Shown here: positions 29,729 through 38,769 of the stretch, piece by piece
How the letters are laid out: each line of letters begins with the position of its first letter
How positions within the stretch are numbered: position 1 is the stretch's first letter
Position numbers and translations under genes: made by a program
The notes under the pieces: generated by a model
Seen by the model: the letters and a program-made list of their open reading frames with translations, nothing else
Told to the model about the DNA's origin: nothing
Databases searched by the model: none
DNA from: Aurantimonas aggregata
GTDB taxonomy: Bacteria > Pseudomonadota > Alphaproteobacteria > Rhizobiales > Rhizobiaceae
Direction: 5' to 3'
DNA: 64,000 nt
Assembly (NCBI RefSeq): GCF_010500835.1
Contig: NZ_JAAAMJ010000007.1
Span: 122,499-186,498, forward strand

Positions 29729-30713
29729 CGCGTCGGTCAACGCCATCGAGGTCGAGAACCTCAAGGTCCGCTTCTCCGGCAACCGGACGGTGCATGCCGT
29801 CAACGACGTCAGCTTCGCGGTGCGCGAGGGCGAGGTGCTGGGCCTGCTCGGCGAGAGCGGCTCGGGCAAGAGCGTCACGCTGAAGGCGCTGATGCGGCTG
29901 TTGCCGAAGCGCCGGACGACGATCTCCGGCAAGATCCGAGTCGCCGGAGAGGACGTCGTCGCGATGAACGACAAGCAGTTGTCGGCGTTTCGCGGCCGGA
30001 CCGTGTCGATGATCTTCCAGGAGCCGATGCTGGCGCTCGACCCGGTCTACACGATCGGCGCGCAGATCGCCGAGTCGGTAGTGCGCCACGAGGGTGTTTC
30101 CAACAGCGAGGCCCGGGCCCGGGCGCTGGGGATGCTGGAGCGGGTGCGCATTCCCTCGGCGAAGAGCCGGCTCGATTCCTATCCGCACGAAATGTCCGGC
30201 GGCATGCGCCAGCGCGCGATGATCGCGCTGGCGCTTGCCTGCCGTCCGAAGGTGCTGCTCGCCGACGAGCCGACGACGGCCCTCGATGCGACGGTGCAGA
30301 TCCAGATCCTCCTGCTGCTACGCGAGCTGCAGCAGGAATTCGGCATGTCGGTGATCTTCGTCACCCACGACATCGGCGTCGCGGTCGAGATCTGCGACCG
30401 GATCGCGGTGATGTATGCCGGCGAAGTGGTCGAGAACGGCGCGCTGCGCGAGGTCGTGCGCGACCCGCGCCATCCTTACGCGCAGGGCCTGCTCGCCTCG
30501 ACGGTACACGGCAATCCGGGCGGCGAGCCGTTGCAGACCATCCAGGGCGCGCCGCCGCCGCTCGACGTCGCGCCGGTCGCCTGCTCCTTCGCGCCGCGCT
30601 GCGACTTTGCCATCGATCGCTGCGTCGCCGCGCCGCCGCCAATCGCGGAGCTCGGGCCCCGCCGGATGGCGCGCTGCATCATCCCGGCCGGCGAGCACGC
30701 GGTGCCGGCCTGA
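29721..30713 (+). CDS. ABC transporter ATP-binding protein (OppD/DppD-like)
   Basis: This is a 330-residue ATPase: Walker [10 protein letters not shown]-loop [20 protein letters not shown], signature [15 protein letters not shown], Walker [12 protein letters not shown], and H-loop [11 protein letters not shown]. The C-terminal oligopeptide-binding extension has the Cys-containing '[14 protein letters not shown]'. It completes the importer with the OppF-like ATPase encoded at 27037. It overlaps the amidase gene by 8 bp, so the two are translationally coupled. Confidence 0.93.
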   Translation: MSDASVNAIEVENLKVRFSGNRTVHAVNDVSFAVREGEVLGLLGESGSGKSVTLKALMRLLPKRRTTISGKIRVAGEDVVAMNDKQLSAFRGRTVSMIFQEPMLALDPVYTIGAQIAESVVRHEGVSNSEARARALGMLERVRIPSAKSRLDSYPHEMSGGMRQRAMIALALACRPKVLLADEPTTALDATVQIQILLLLRELQQEFGMSVIFVTHDIGVAVEICDRIAVMYAGEVVENGALREVVRDPRHPYAQGLLASTVHGNPGGEPLQTIQGAPPPLDVAPVACSFAPRCDFAIDRCVAAPPPIAELGPRRMARCIIPAGEHAVPA

Positions 30714-30791
30714 ATCGGCGGGCCGCCGCGACCGATCAATCATGTTCAAAAAAGCCGCCCCACGAGGGCTGGCCAATACGGGAGTGAGCCG

Positions 30792-31547
30792 ATGAGCCTC
30801 GTCGAGATGCGGGAGGGCGGCTACGCCTACATCCCGCTGGTCATGCAGTTCTCCGCCGGCGTCGTGGCGCGGCCGGGCTACAAGATGCAGCGCCTGCGGT
30901 TTTCGCAGCCGGTGCCGGTCGCTGAGGGCTTCGAGAAGATCGCGGCGCATCTGGCGGCTGTGGACCGGCCGCTGACCGCCTTCTGCGCCTGCGAGCTGCG
31001 TTCCCCGGCGCCCTTCACAGAGGAAACCTTCCTCGCCTTCAACCGCGTCTATGCCGGCACGCTGCGCGAATGGGGCGTGATGGAGGGCGACGCCAACCCG
31101 GTTGCCCGCTCGCATGTCTGCCCGGCGATCGACCCGCCCGCGACGCCGTCCTTCCATGCCTTCAGCTACACGGTGCCGGATGACGCGGCAGCGCCGTCCT
31201 TCGTCGTCGCCGGCTCCTGCGAGGTCGCGGAGCTCGGCGAGAGCGCCTATGCCGACCGGATCGTCCGCCACGGCGATACCAGCACCGAGGGCCTCCGCGA
31301 CAAGGCGCGCTTCGTGCTGGCCGAGATGGAGCGGCGGCTTTCCCTGTTCGACGCCGGCTGGGCCGACACCACAGCGGTGCAGGTCTACACGGTGCACGAC
31401 CTCGGCGCCGTCTATGCCGACCTGATCGGCCCGACCGGCGCGGCCCGCAACGGGCTCACCTGGCACTACAACCGGCCGCCCGTCATCGGGCTCGATTTCG
31501 AGATGGACTGCCGGCGGGTGGAAGCCGAGTTCGTCATCCCGGGCTAG
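30792..31547 (+). CDS. CnbZ/RidA-like putative deaminase
   Basis: This is a 251-residue soluble protein. The pattern 'EGGYAYIPLVMQFSAGVVARPGY', 'TAFCACELRSPAPFTEETFLAFNRVY', 'NPVARSHVCPAIDPP' and 'AVQVYTVHDLGAVYAD' is reminiscent of the 2-amino-5-chloromuconate deaminase CnbZ family, a RidA-superfamily relative. The C-terminal half has the RidA-like helix-strand order (LRDKARFVLAEMERRL...). It lies 78 bp after the last ABC gene on the same strand and probably belongs to the operon. The actual substrate is unknown; I have not verified the family by search. Confidence 0.55.
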   Translation: MSLVEMREGGYAYIPLVMQFSAGVVARPGYKMQRLRFSQPVPVAEGFEKIAAHLAAVDRPLTAFCACELRSPAPFTEETFLAFNRVYAGTLREWGVMEGDANPVARSHVCPAIDPPATPSFHAFSYTVPDDAAAPSFVVAGSCEVAELGESAYADRIVRHGDTSTEGLRDKARFVLAEMERRLSLFDAGWADTTAVQVYTVHDLGAVYADLIGPTGAARNGLTWHYNRPPVIGLDFEMDCRRVEAEFVIPG

Positions 31548-31631
31548 GTGGAGGGAAGCGGGTGACGGCGATCCTGACGGGAACTGGCGATTATCGCGGC
31601 CGCAGACGCGGTCGATCGGCCTCTACGCCCC

Positions 31632-32315
31632 TCACGGATCGATCGGGCCAGCTTTGCTGACTCGGGACGCTCTCACCTGCGCCGCCCGCTCTCTCATCCG
31701 CTGGAAAAGCTCATCGTCGTAGAAGCGGAATTCTTCGATCCTTCGGTGATTGGCGACCCCGGCGCCCTCCACCCAATGCGCGCCAGACTTCGTGACGATA
31801 TTGCGCCGTTCCGAGGCGGCGAAGCTGCAAAGACGGTCCTCATCGACATCGCCGCCACAGAACGTGATGGCGCTTCGCAAGGCGTTGTCCGGATCGCCGG
31901 TGAGGTCTTCATAGGCGATGATAAGCCGCTCCCCGGCGGCGTCGCCGTCCACCCACTTGGCAACGAACTCGCCCCACATGCGCGCCTTGGTCATGGCGAA
32001 CTGCTCGAAGACCGCCTTCGTGTCCTCTTTGCCGCTGCGAAGGTATAGCTCGAAATCGGAAATCGTCGCGGGCACGACGTCTCGATACTGCACGAGCAAG
32101 GGGACGCCGACGTCGAGCCTTGCTTCATCGTCGAAGTCGTGACTTTTCGAGTAGTTCACCTCGGGCCTGGAACAGGGAAACGTCCGGCAGCAGTCGGGGT
32201 TGTCGTAGAAACTGCAATACAGAAAATCCGTCCCGAAATACCTGCCGAGCAGGCGCGCGATAAGATGGTGGCCGCTTCTCGGCAAGCTGACCCCGGCAAC
32301 GTAACGCAATGACAT
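31632..32315 (-). CDS. Sulfotransferase-like protein
   Basis: This 227-residue protein starts at ATG 32315 (AAAGG 8 nt upstream; MSLRYVAGVSLPRSG). The 5'-phosphosulfate-binding loop is SLPRSGHHLIARLLGRYFG and the 3'-phosphate motif is VQYRDVVPATISDFELYL. Both are hallmarks of PAPS-dependent sulfotransferases. The Cys-rich segment CSFYDNPDCCRTFPC is unusual. It is shorter than typical family members and stands alone, with codon usage slightly AT-richer than its neighbours. The acceptor is unknown; recent acquisition is possible. Confidence 0.65.
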   Translation of the reverse strand: MSLRYVAGVSLPRSGHHLIARLLGRYFGTDFLYCSFYDNPDCCRTFPCSRPEVNYSKSHDFDDEARLDVGVPLLVQYRDVVPATISDFELYLRSGKEDTKAVFEQFAMTKARMWGEFVAKWVDGDAAGERLIIAYEDLTGDPDNALRSAITFCGGDVDEDRLCSFAASERRNIVTKSGAHWVEGAGVANHRRIEEFRFYDDELFQRMRERAAQVRASRVSKAGPIDP

Positions 32316-32566
32316 CCGACGCCTTTTGATGCGAGTAGCGCAGCACGCTAAGCGAGCGGCCGGTTTCACTCAACCCGCTGCCAGAACCGCCGGCCGGCGC
32401 GAGCGGGGCGCACAAAGCCTGTCGCCGGTGTTTCGCGTGCGTCGCCATGATTGGCTTCCCGGCAAAAGCTTGATATGCAGCGGGCAACAGTCAAGGCGAC
32501 ATGTCGCCCGCATTTCAGGGAACCGTCGCGCGCATTCGCCCGGTCCCGCCCGTCTAGGACATTTCC

Positions 32567-34309
32567 ATGCCGCTTCCCACGACGAGCGCTCCGCTCGCCG
32601 CCGCCCTTGCCAGCCGTGGCTACACCGATCTCACCGAGGTCCAGTCCGCCGTCCTGAAGCCGGAGGCCGCCGGACGGGATCTGCTGGTCTCGGCCCAGAC
32701 CGGCTCCGGCAAGACCGTCGCCTACGGCCTCGCGCTGGCGCCCGACCTGCTCGGCGACGCCGGGACGCTGCCCGAGGCGGGCGAGCCGATGGCGCTGATC
32801 GTCGCCCCGACGCGCGAACTCGCCATCCAGGTCACCAACGAACTCACGTGGCTCTACGCCAATACCGGCGCCAAGCTGGTGACCTTGGTCGGCGGCATGG
32901 ACCCGCGCGCCGAGCGCCGCCAGCTCGGACAGGGCGTCCACATCGTCGTCGGCACGCCGGGCCGGCTGCGCGATCACCTGACCCGCGGCGCGTTGCAGAT
33001 CGGCAATTTGAAGGCCCTCGTCATCGACGAGGCTGACGAGATGCTCAATCTCGGCTTCCGCGAGGATCTGGAATTCCTGCTCGAGGCGACGCCCGCCTCG
33101 CGCCGCACGCTGCTGTTCTCGGCGACGCTGCCGAAGACCATCATTCAGATGACCAAGCGCTACCAGCAGGGCGCCCTGCGCATCGAGGTGGCGCGCGGCC
33201 AGGCGGGCCATGCCGACATCGAATACCGCGCCATCCGCATCGCGCCGAACGAGGTCGAGCACGCCGTCACCAACATCCTGCGCCAGGCCGAGGCGCCGAG
33301 CGCGATCGTCTTCTGCAACACCCGCGAGACCGTCCGTCATCTTTCGTCGGCGCTGATCGAACGGGGCTTTGCCGCCGTGACGCTGTCGGGCGAGCTTGGC
33401 CAGGCCGAGCGCAACCAGGCGATCCAGGCGCTGCGGGACGGTCGGGCGCGCGTATGCGTCGCCACCGACGTCGCGGCGCGCGGCCTCGACCTGCCGAGCC
33501 TCGGCCTCGTCATCCATGCCGACCTGCCGAGCGACGCCGAGACGCTGCAGCACCGCTCGGGCCGTACCGGCCGGGCGGGCCGCAAGGGCGTTTCGGTGCT
33601 GCTCGTGCCGATCTCGCGCCGCCGCAAGGCCGAAGCCCTGCTCGTCCAGGCCCGCATCAATGCCACCTGGGGCGCCGCTCCCTCGGCCGAGGAAATCCGC
33701 GCCGCCGACGAGGCGCGGCTGCTCGCGGACCCGATCTTCACCGAGGAAGCCAGCGAAGAGGATACGGCGACCGCCGCAAGGCTGATCGCCGCCCATTCGC
33801 CGGAGGTTCTCGCCGCCGCCCTGGTGCGGAAGTGGCGCGCCAGCCTGCCCTCGCCGGAGGACGTGTTCGAGCCGAGCTTCGGTCCCGACCCGAAGGGCGG
33901 CAAGCCCGGCGGTCGCGACCGCGACGAGCGCGGCCCCGCCAAGCACGAGCGCTCGGGCCCCTCGGTCTGGTTCCGCATGGATGTCGGCCGGCGCAACAAC
34001 GCCGATCCGAAATGGCTGCTGCCGCTGCTGTGCCGGCGCGGCAAGATCACCCGCCAGGAGATTGGCGCGATCAAGATCTTCGATCGCGAGACCAAGTTCG
34101 AGATCACTGAGAGCGTCGCCAAGCGCTTCGCCGAGGCCGCCGCGCACAGCGAGGGCGACGACATCACCATTTCCTATGCCGACGGCTCCGCCGGTGCGGC
34201 CGGCCAGGACGGCGAGCGCCGGCCCTTCAAGGGCAAGCCGGTTCACGGCACGGGCGGGCCTTCCCGCGACAAGCCGCGCCGCCCGCGGCCGAAGAAGCCC
34301 CGCGCCTGA
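32567..34309 (+). CDS. DEAD-box RNA helicase with DbpA-type RNA-binding domain
   Basis: This is a 580-residue helicase. The core at ~1-360 shows the motifs AQTGSGKT, PTRELAIQV, TPGRL, IDEADEML, SAT, VATDVAARGLDLPSL and HRSGRTGRAGR. The region at ~470-545 (VWFRMDVGRRNNADPKWLLPLLCRRGKITRQEIGAIKIFD) is the DbpA/CsdA RNA-binding fold. The tail is basic (KPRRPRPKKPRA). Likely roles are ribosome assembly, cold adaptation or mRNA decay. The gene is monocistronic; tRNA-Arg lies convergent downstream. Confidence 0.94.
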   Translation: MPLPTTSAPLAAALASRGYTDLTEVQSAVLKPEAAGRDLLVSAQTGSGKTVAYGLALAPDLLGDAGTLPEAGEPMALIVAPTRELAIQVTNELTWLYANTGAKLVTLVGGMDPRAERRQLGQGVHIVVGTPGRLRDHLTRGALQIGNLKALVIDEADEMLNLGFREDLEFLLEATPASRRTLLFSATLPKTIIQMTKRYQQGALRIEVARGQAGHADIEYRAIRIAPNEVEHAVTNILRQAEAPSAIVFCNTRETVRHLSSALIERGFAAVTLSGELGQAERNQAIQALRDGRARVCVATDVAARGLDLPSLGLVIHADLPSDAETLQHRSGRTGRAGRKGVSVLLVPISRRRKAEALLVQARINATWGAAPSAEEIRAADEARLLADPIFTEEASEEDTATAARLIAAHSPEVLAAALVRKWRASLPSPEDVFEPSFGPDPKGGKPGGRDRDERGPAKHERSGPSVWFRMDVGRRNNADPKWLLPLLCRRGKITRQEIGAIKIFDRETKFEITESVAKRFAEAAAHSEGDDITISYADGSAGAAGQDGERRPFKGKPVHGTGGPSRDKPRRPRPKKPRA

Positions 34310-34557
34310 GGGAATTCGGCTCGAAGAGGCGCGGCTGATCCGGCGCACCGGCAGTGCTCGGAGCCGTGAGGCGCTGTAGAGCCCGCGTGGTCGATGCCTC
34401 CGATGGTCGTCTGGCCGAGCACGTGGTTCGCTTGGCTGCCTGGTCTGCCGACGAGCGAGCAGGGAGAACCGCGCTGGCCGGCCGGAGCAGCCCTGTCGGT
34501 GCCGGGCCGGATGATCGGAACATCGGGGATGCGGCTTTCTCTGCGCCGCATTCAAAT

Positions 34558-34634
34558 TGGTGATCCCGACTGGATTTGAACCAGTGACCCTCAGATTAGG
34601 AATCTGATGCTCTATCCTGCTGAGCTACGGGACC
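34558..34634 (-). tRNA. tRNA-Arg (anticodon CCT)
   Basis: A complete cloverleaf is visible on the minus strand. The acceptor is GGTCCCG/CGGGATC, the D arm GCTC...GAGC, and the anticodon stem TCAGA/TCTGA has loop TTCCTAA, giving anticodon CCT. The T arm is ACTGG-TTCAAAT-CCAGT. The discriminator is A and the 3' CCA is encoded (34558-34560). It reads the rare arginine codon AGG. Confidence 0.95.
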
Positions 34635-34817
34635 ACGCGGGCGCACCATAAGCGAAAGCGGCCGCCGCCGCCAAGCCTTGTCGGGATTGGACGTCGGGGA
34701 AAGCGTAGCGCGTCGGTCGGCCAGGCCGGCGGGCCGGTTGATCTGGGGCGCGGGACGGCCAACGCCCGCTGCTGGCTCCGGAACTCTACGCCGGTCGCCG
34801 GCCTTCCGCGCTGCGGC

Positions 34818-35459
34818 TCAGCGCACCGCCGGGTCGACCTGGGCGAGGAGAATCGCCGCGCCCTCGCGAACGGTGACTGTGATCGGTCCCGCCGCCTCGT
34901 TGGACTGGGTGAGGATCGAGTGGAACGGCACCGCGACGTCCGCCAGCGGCCATTTCGCCCCGGCGATGGTCAGGCCGGCGAGGTCGGAGAATTTGAGGAT
35001 CGAGAACTGCGTGCCAAGGGCGAGGTCGAAGCGGCGCGGCGTTGGCGACAGCGGCCAGGCGTGCTCGATCCCGTCGAAGCACTCGACCGCGAGGCCGGCG
35101 GCGGCCAGCCGGAGCGCCAGCACCAGATGCGCGAAGGCATGGTCGCTGCGCGGGCCGCCAAGGGCGCCGACGAGGATGAGGCTGGTCGCGCCGCGGGCGA
35201 GCGCCGCGTCGATGGCAAGTTCGCCGTCGGTGCGGTCCTTGTCGGCGGGAAACGTCTCGCGCGGCAGGTCGGCGAAGCCGGCGGGCGGTGTGGGCGGGCT
35301 GGAATCGAAATCGCCGACCCATAGCTCCGGCGTCACGCCGAGCGAGGCGGCATGGCGCAGCCCGTCATCGGCGGCGATGATGCGGGAGCCGGAAAGGGCG
35401 GCGCGGAGCGCCGGGGTCGCATCGACCCGCCCGGCGAGGAGGATGGCAAAGCACGACAT
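34818..35459 (-). CDS. thiN: Thiamine diphosphokinase
   Basis: This 213-residue protein converts thiamine to thiamine diphosphate with ATP. N-terminal motifs IIAADDGLRHAASLGVTPELWVGDFDSS and DKDRTDGELAIDAALARGA form the catalytic TPK core, and 'LGGPRSDHAFAHLVLAL' is the conserved nucleotide-site helix. The C-terminal beta region (TQFSILKFSDLAGLTI...) is the thiamine-binding domain. Functionally it matches the ThiBPQ thiamine importer encoded ~2.2 kb away on the opposite strand. Confidence 0.92.
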   Translation of the reverse strand: MSCFAILLAGRVDATPALRAALSGSRIIAADDGLRHAASLGVTPELWVGDFDSSPPTPPAGFADLPRETFPADKDRTDGELAIDAALARGATSLILVGALGGPRSDHAFAHLVLALRLAAAGLAVECFDGIEHAWPLSPTPRRFDLALGTQFSILKFSDLAGLTIAGAKWPLADVAVPFHSILTQSNEAAGPITVTVREGAAILLAQVDPAVR

Positions 35460-35669
35460 CCGCAGAGCCCTACAGCATGGCGCCTGGTGCCGGAATCCGT
35501 TTTCTGGAGTATCGTCAGGTTCCGCTGATCTCAGGCCGAACCATGGCCGACCTTCATATGCGGCACCAGCGCGGCGCTGTACCCGTAGCGACTCCAGGTT
35601 GAATACGGTGGCTAAGACACGGCTGAATTGATACTCAGTCGGGAACCTGGCCTTCTTGAAGTATCCTCA

Positions 35670-37399
35670 ATGAAATATCGCCCCGAAATCGACGGGCTGC
35701 GAGCCGTCGCGGTCGTTCCGGTCATCTTGTTCCATGCCGGGATCTCGGGCTTCGACGGAGGCTTTCTCGGCGTCGACGTATTTTTCGTCATCAGCGGGTT
35801 TCTGATCACCGCGATCATCATGGCGGAACTCGAGACGGGACGCTTCTCCCTCGCGCGCTTCTATGAGCGACGCGCCCGCCGGATTCTCCCGGCGCTCACG
35901 GTCATGATGCTCGTCTGCCTGCCCTTCGCATGGATGTGGATGCTCCCGAGCGAACTCGTTCGGTTCGGTCGGAGTCTGGCCGCCACCGCCGTGTTCCTGT
36001 CCAACGTCCTGTACTGGCGACAAACAAACTATTTCTCGCCCGATGCTGAACTCAACCCCTTGCTCCACACCTGGAGTCTGTCGGTCGAAGAGCAGTTCTA
36101 CATTTTATTCCCGCTGATCCTCATGCTGATGTGGAGCCGATCGAGGCGGTGGGTGGTGCCCCTGCTGGTCTTGGGCGCCGTTGCAAGCGTGGCCGTCGCG
36201 GAATGGGGCGGGCGGAATGCGCCGGCCGCAGCTTTCTTCCTGGCGCCCAGCCGCGCGTTCGAGTTGCTCCTGGGGTCCCTGGCCGCCTTTTTTGTCCATC
36301 GCTTTGGCGAGATGCGTTCCGGTGCCGCAGGCGCCGTGGGCCTTGCCGTCTTGCTGAATCGCCTGACGGCGCACTTCTGGCGGGACTCTTCGTCCTGATC
36401 TTCCTGGCTGGCGTCGCGAGCTGGGCGTTTGTCGAGCGCCCCTTCCGCCATCGTGGTGGGCCGCTCCGCGGGCCGGGGCGGATGCTGGCATTGTCGGCCG
36501 CCTCGATCGCCGGCGTGGCTGCGATGGGTGCCCTGCTGACTTCGGGGAACGGCGTCTATTGGCGAACGACCCCGGCAGGCGAGCCTTTTGCCGATCTCGC
36601 GCTTCTCGAGCAAACCATGGCGCCGAATTACGGGTTGGACAGGTCGTGCAGGAGTACCGAGCCGGAAATCGCGCCGTCGTGCCGGACAACGCCCAATCCG
36701 GCGACAGCGTTATGGGGCGACAGTTTCGCCATGCATCTGGCGCAAGCCATCGTCGAAAGCCCGACACCAATGCCGTTCGCCCAGCGAACTTTGAGCCAGT
36801 GCGGCCCGATACCGGGGTTGGCCGTAATGGGGTCCGTCACGTCCTGGCAATCGTGCCTGGCGTTCAACGATGCGGCGTTATCGTGGATCCTGTCGAGCGA
36901 GGCCGTGACGACGGTGATCATCAGTTCCCCCTTCGATCAGGCGGCCCGGACGATCTATCGCCGCGACGGGTCGGTCATCCGGGGCGAAGCGGCGGGCCGG
37001 GCCGCCATCATGAAAAGTTTGGTGGGACTGTCCGGTCAGCTGGCTGAAGCGGGCAAGAACTTGGTCGTCATCGGCCCGCCTCCGGCGTCTGGCGCCAATC
37101 TCGGTGTCTGCTATCTGCGGCGCCGCGCCATGGGACTGGACGATCGTGCCTGCGACTTCACTGTGGCTACGGCTGCTGCCAACAACCTGTCCGCGAAAGC
37201 CCTGCTGGCTGAGCTGGCCGGAGTCATTCCGGTCGTGCGCCTGGAGGATGTGATCTGCGACGATGATACCTGCCGGGCGTCCGCAGGGCGCGGCAGCGTC
37301 TACCGTGATGCCGGCCATTTGTCGATTGGTGGATCCGCGTGGCTTGGCCGGCAGAACGACCTGGCAGGCATCATTTCGCGAAAGGCGGCTAACCACTAG
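35670..37399 (+). pseudogene. Broken acyltransferase-SGNH (OafA/YrhL-type) gene
   Basis: Two frames carry the two halves of one gene. Frame A (35670-36398) encodes the acyltransferase-3 start MKYRPEIDGLRAVAVVPVIL, 'FDGGFLGVDVFFVISGFLIT' and 'LLHTWSLSVEEQFYILFP', up to ~'ELLLGSLAAFFVHR', then runs into unrelated residues and a stop. Frame B (from ~36370) resumes at the last helix, 'FVLIFLAGVASWAFVERPFR', and continues through the SGNH domain ('ALWGDSFAMH', 'DAGHLSIGGSAWL'). The segment normally between them (the 'SYSLYLWHWP' helices, roughly 80-100 residues) is missing. An internal deletion with frameshift is inferred. The intact protein would O-acetylate envelope glycans. Confidence 0.75.
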
Positions 37400-37561
37400 T
37401 CGCTTCTGCGACCATCAGCGTGGCAAGACCGTGAGGCGCTGTTTCCTGACCGACGCCTCCCTTTTTCAGAGCTGCAGCGAAGGTCTCTCTTGACCATGGC
37501 CGCCTCTAGCCGGGCGCTCGCCCCTTGCCGGGCAGACGCCGAAAGCGTAAGGCGGATGAGC

Positions 37562-37640
37562 TCACACGGGGTGCCTTCGGGCTGAGAGGCGTTCAGCCAA
37601 CCCGTCGAACCTGATCCGGATTATGCCGGCGGAGGGATTG
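37562..37640 (+). promoter_or_regulatory. TPP riboswitch (THI element)
   Basis: The conserved THI-box blocks are present in order: CACGGGGTGCC, GGGCTGAGA, CAACCCGTCGAACCTGATCCGG and TTATGCCGGCGGAGGGA. It precedes thiB by ~58 bp. Between it and the start codon, TCCCGCCTTGGGAGGC can fold so that the GGGAGG ribosome site is paired. Control of translation initiation by TPP is therefore inferred. Confidence 0.95.
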
Positions 37641-37697
37641 CGGGCGTCGGCGGATCCCGCCGCAGCTGCGCGACCGTCCCGCCTTGGGAGGCACCGC

Positions 37698-38732
37698 ATG
37701 CACACTGTCCTTCGCCGCTCGCGTATCCTGGCTGCGCCGCTCCTTGCCGCCGGTCTCGCCAGCCTTGCGCCCGCCGGCACCGCCGTCGCGCAGGCCGACA
37801 AGCCGGTGCTGACGATCTACACCTATGAGAGCTTCACGCCGGAATGGGGTCCGGGGCCGAAGATCGAGGCGGCGTTCGAGGCGGTCTGCGGCTGCGACCT
37901 GCAATTCGTCGGGCTCGACGACGGCGTGGCGATCCTCAACCGGCTGAAGCTCGAGGGCGGCTCGAGCGATGCCGACATCGCCCTCGGCCTCACCTCGGAC
38001 CTGATCCCGGAAGCCAAGGCGACCGGGCTGTTCGCCGAAAGCGGCGTCGATCTTGCTGCGCTGTCGGTGCCGACCGGCTTCGCCGATCCGGTCTTCGTGC
38101 CCTTCGACTATTCCTATCTCGCGTTCATCTACGACACCGAGACGATTGCCGATCCGCCGACCAGCCTCGAGGAGCTGGTCAATGGCGACCCGGAGCAGAA
38201 GATCGTCATCGAAGATGCGCGGACCTCGACGCCCGGGCTCGGCCTGCTCCTGTGGATGAAATCGGTCTATGGCGACCAGGCGCCGGCAAAATGGTCGCGG
38301 CTGTCGAAGCGCATCCTGACGGTGACGCCCGGCTGGAGCGAGGCCTATGGCCTGTTCACCAACGGCGAGGTGCCGATCGTCCTCAGCTACACGACCTCGC
38401 CCGCCTATCACATGATCGAGGAGGGCTCAGAGCGCTACCAGGCCGCCGCCTTCTCCGACGGGCACTATCTGCAGATCGAGGTCGCGGCAATGTTGGCGAA
38501 CGCCGATCAGCCGGAGCTGGCGCGGCGCTTCCTCGCCTTCATGCTGACGCCGGAGTTCCAGTCGATCATCCCGACCACCAACTGGTCGCTGCCGGTGATC
38601 GACGGGATCGACCTGCCGGCGGAATTCGGCCGCCTCGTCGACGTGACGACGCCGATCTTCGTCGATCCGGAGACGGTGGCTGCCAACCGGCGCGCCTGGA
38701 CGCAGGAATGGCTGGAAGCGCTCGGCCGCTGA
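37698..38732 (+). CDS. thiB: Thiamine ABC transporter substrate-binding protein
   Basis: This 344-residue periplasmic protein starts at an ATG with GGGAGG 7 nt upstream. The signal peptide covers residues ~1-33 (RRSRILAAPLLAAGLASLAPAGTAVAQA). The mature region has ThiB hallmarks: LTIYTYESFTPEWGPGPKIEAAFEAVCGC, DADIALGLTSDL, VPFDYSYLAFIYD and GEVPIVLSYTTSPAYH. It binds thiamine, TMP or TPP for ThiPQ. Placement directly after a TPP riboswitch confirms the assignment. Confidence 0.95.
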   Translation: MHTVLRRSRILAAPLLAAGLASLAPAGTAVAQADKPVLTIYTYESFTPEWGPGPKIEAAFEAVCGCDLQFVGLDDGVAILNRLKLEGGSSDADIALGLTSDLIPEAKATGLFAESGVDLAALSVPTGFADPVFVPFDYSYLAFIYDTETIADPPTSLEELVNGDPEQKIVIEDARTSTPGLGLLLWMKSVYGDQAPAKWSRLSKRILTVTPGWSEAYGLFTNGEVPIVLSYTTSPAYHMIEEGSERYQAAAFSDGHYLQIEVAAMLANADQPELARRFLAFMLTPEFQSIIPTTNWSLPVIDGIDLPAEFGRLVDVTTPIFVDPETVAANRRAWTQEWLEALGR

Positions 38733-38769
38733 GGCGCCGCGCCGTGGGCCAGGCCAGACGAGACGCCGC

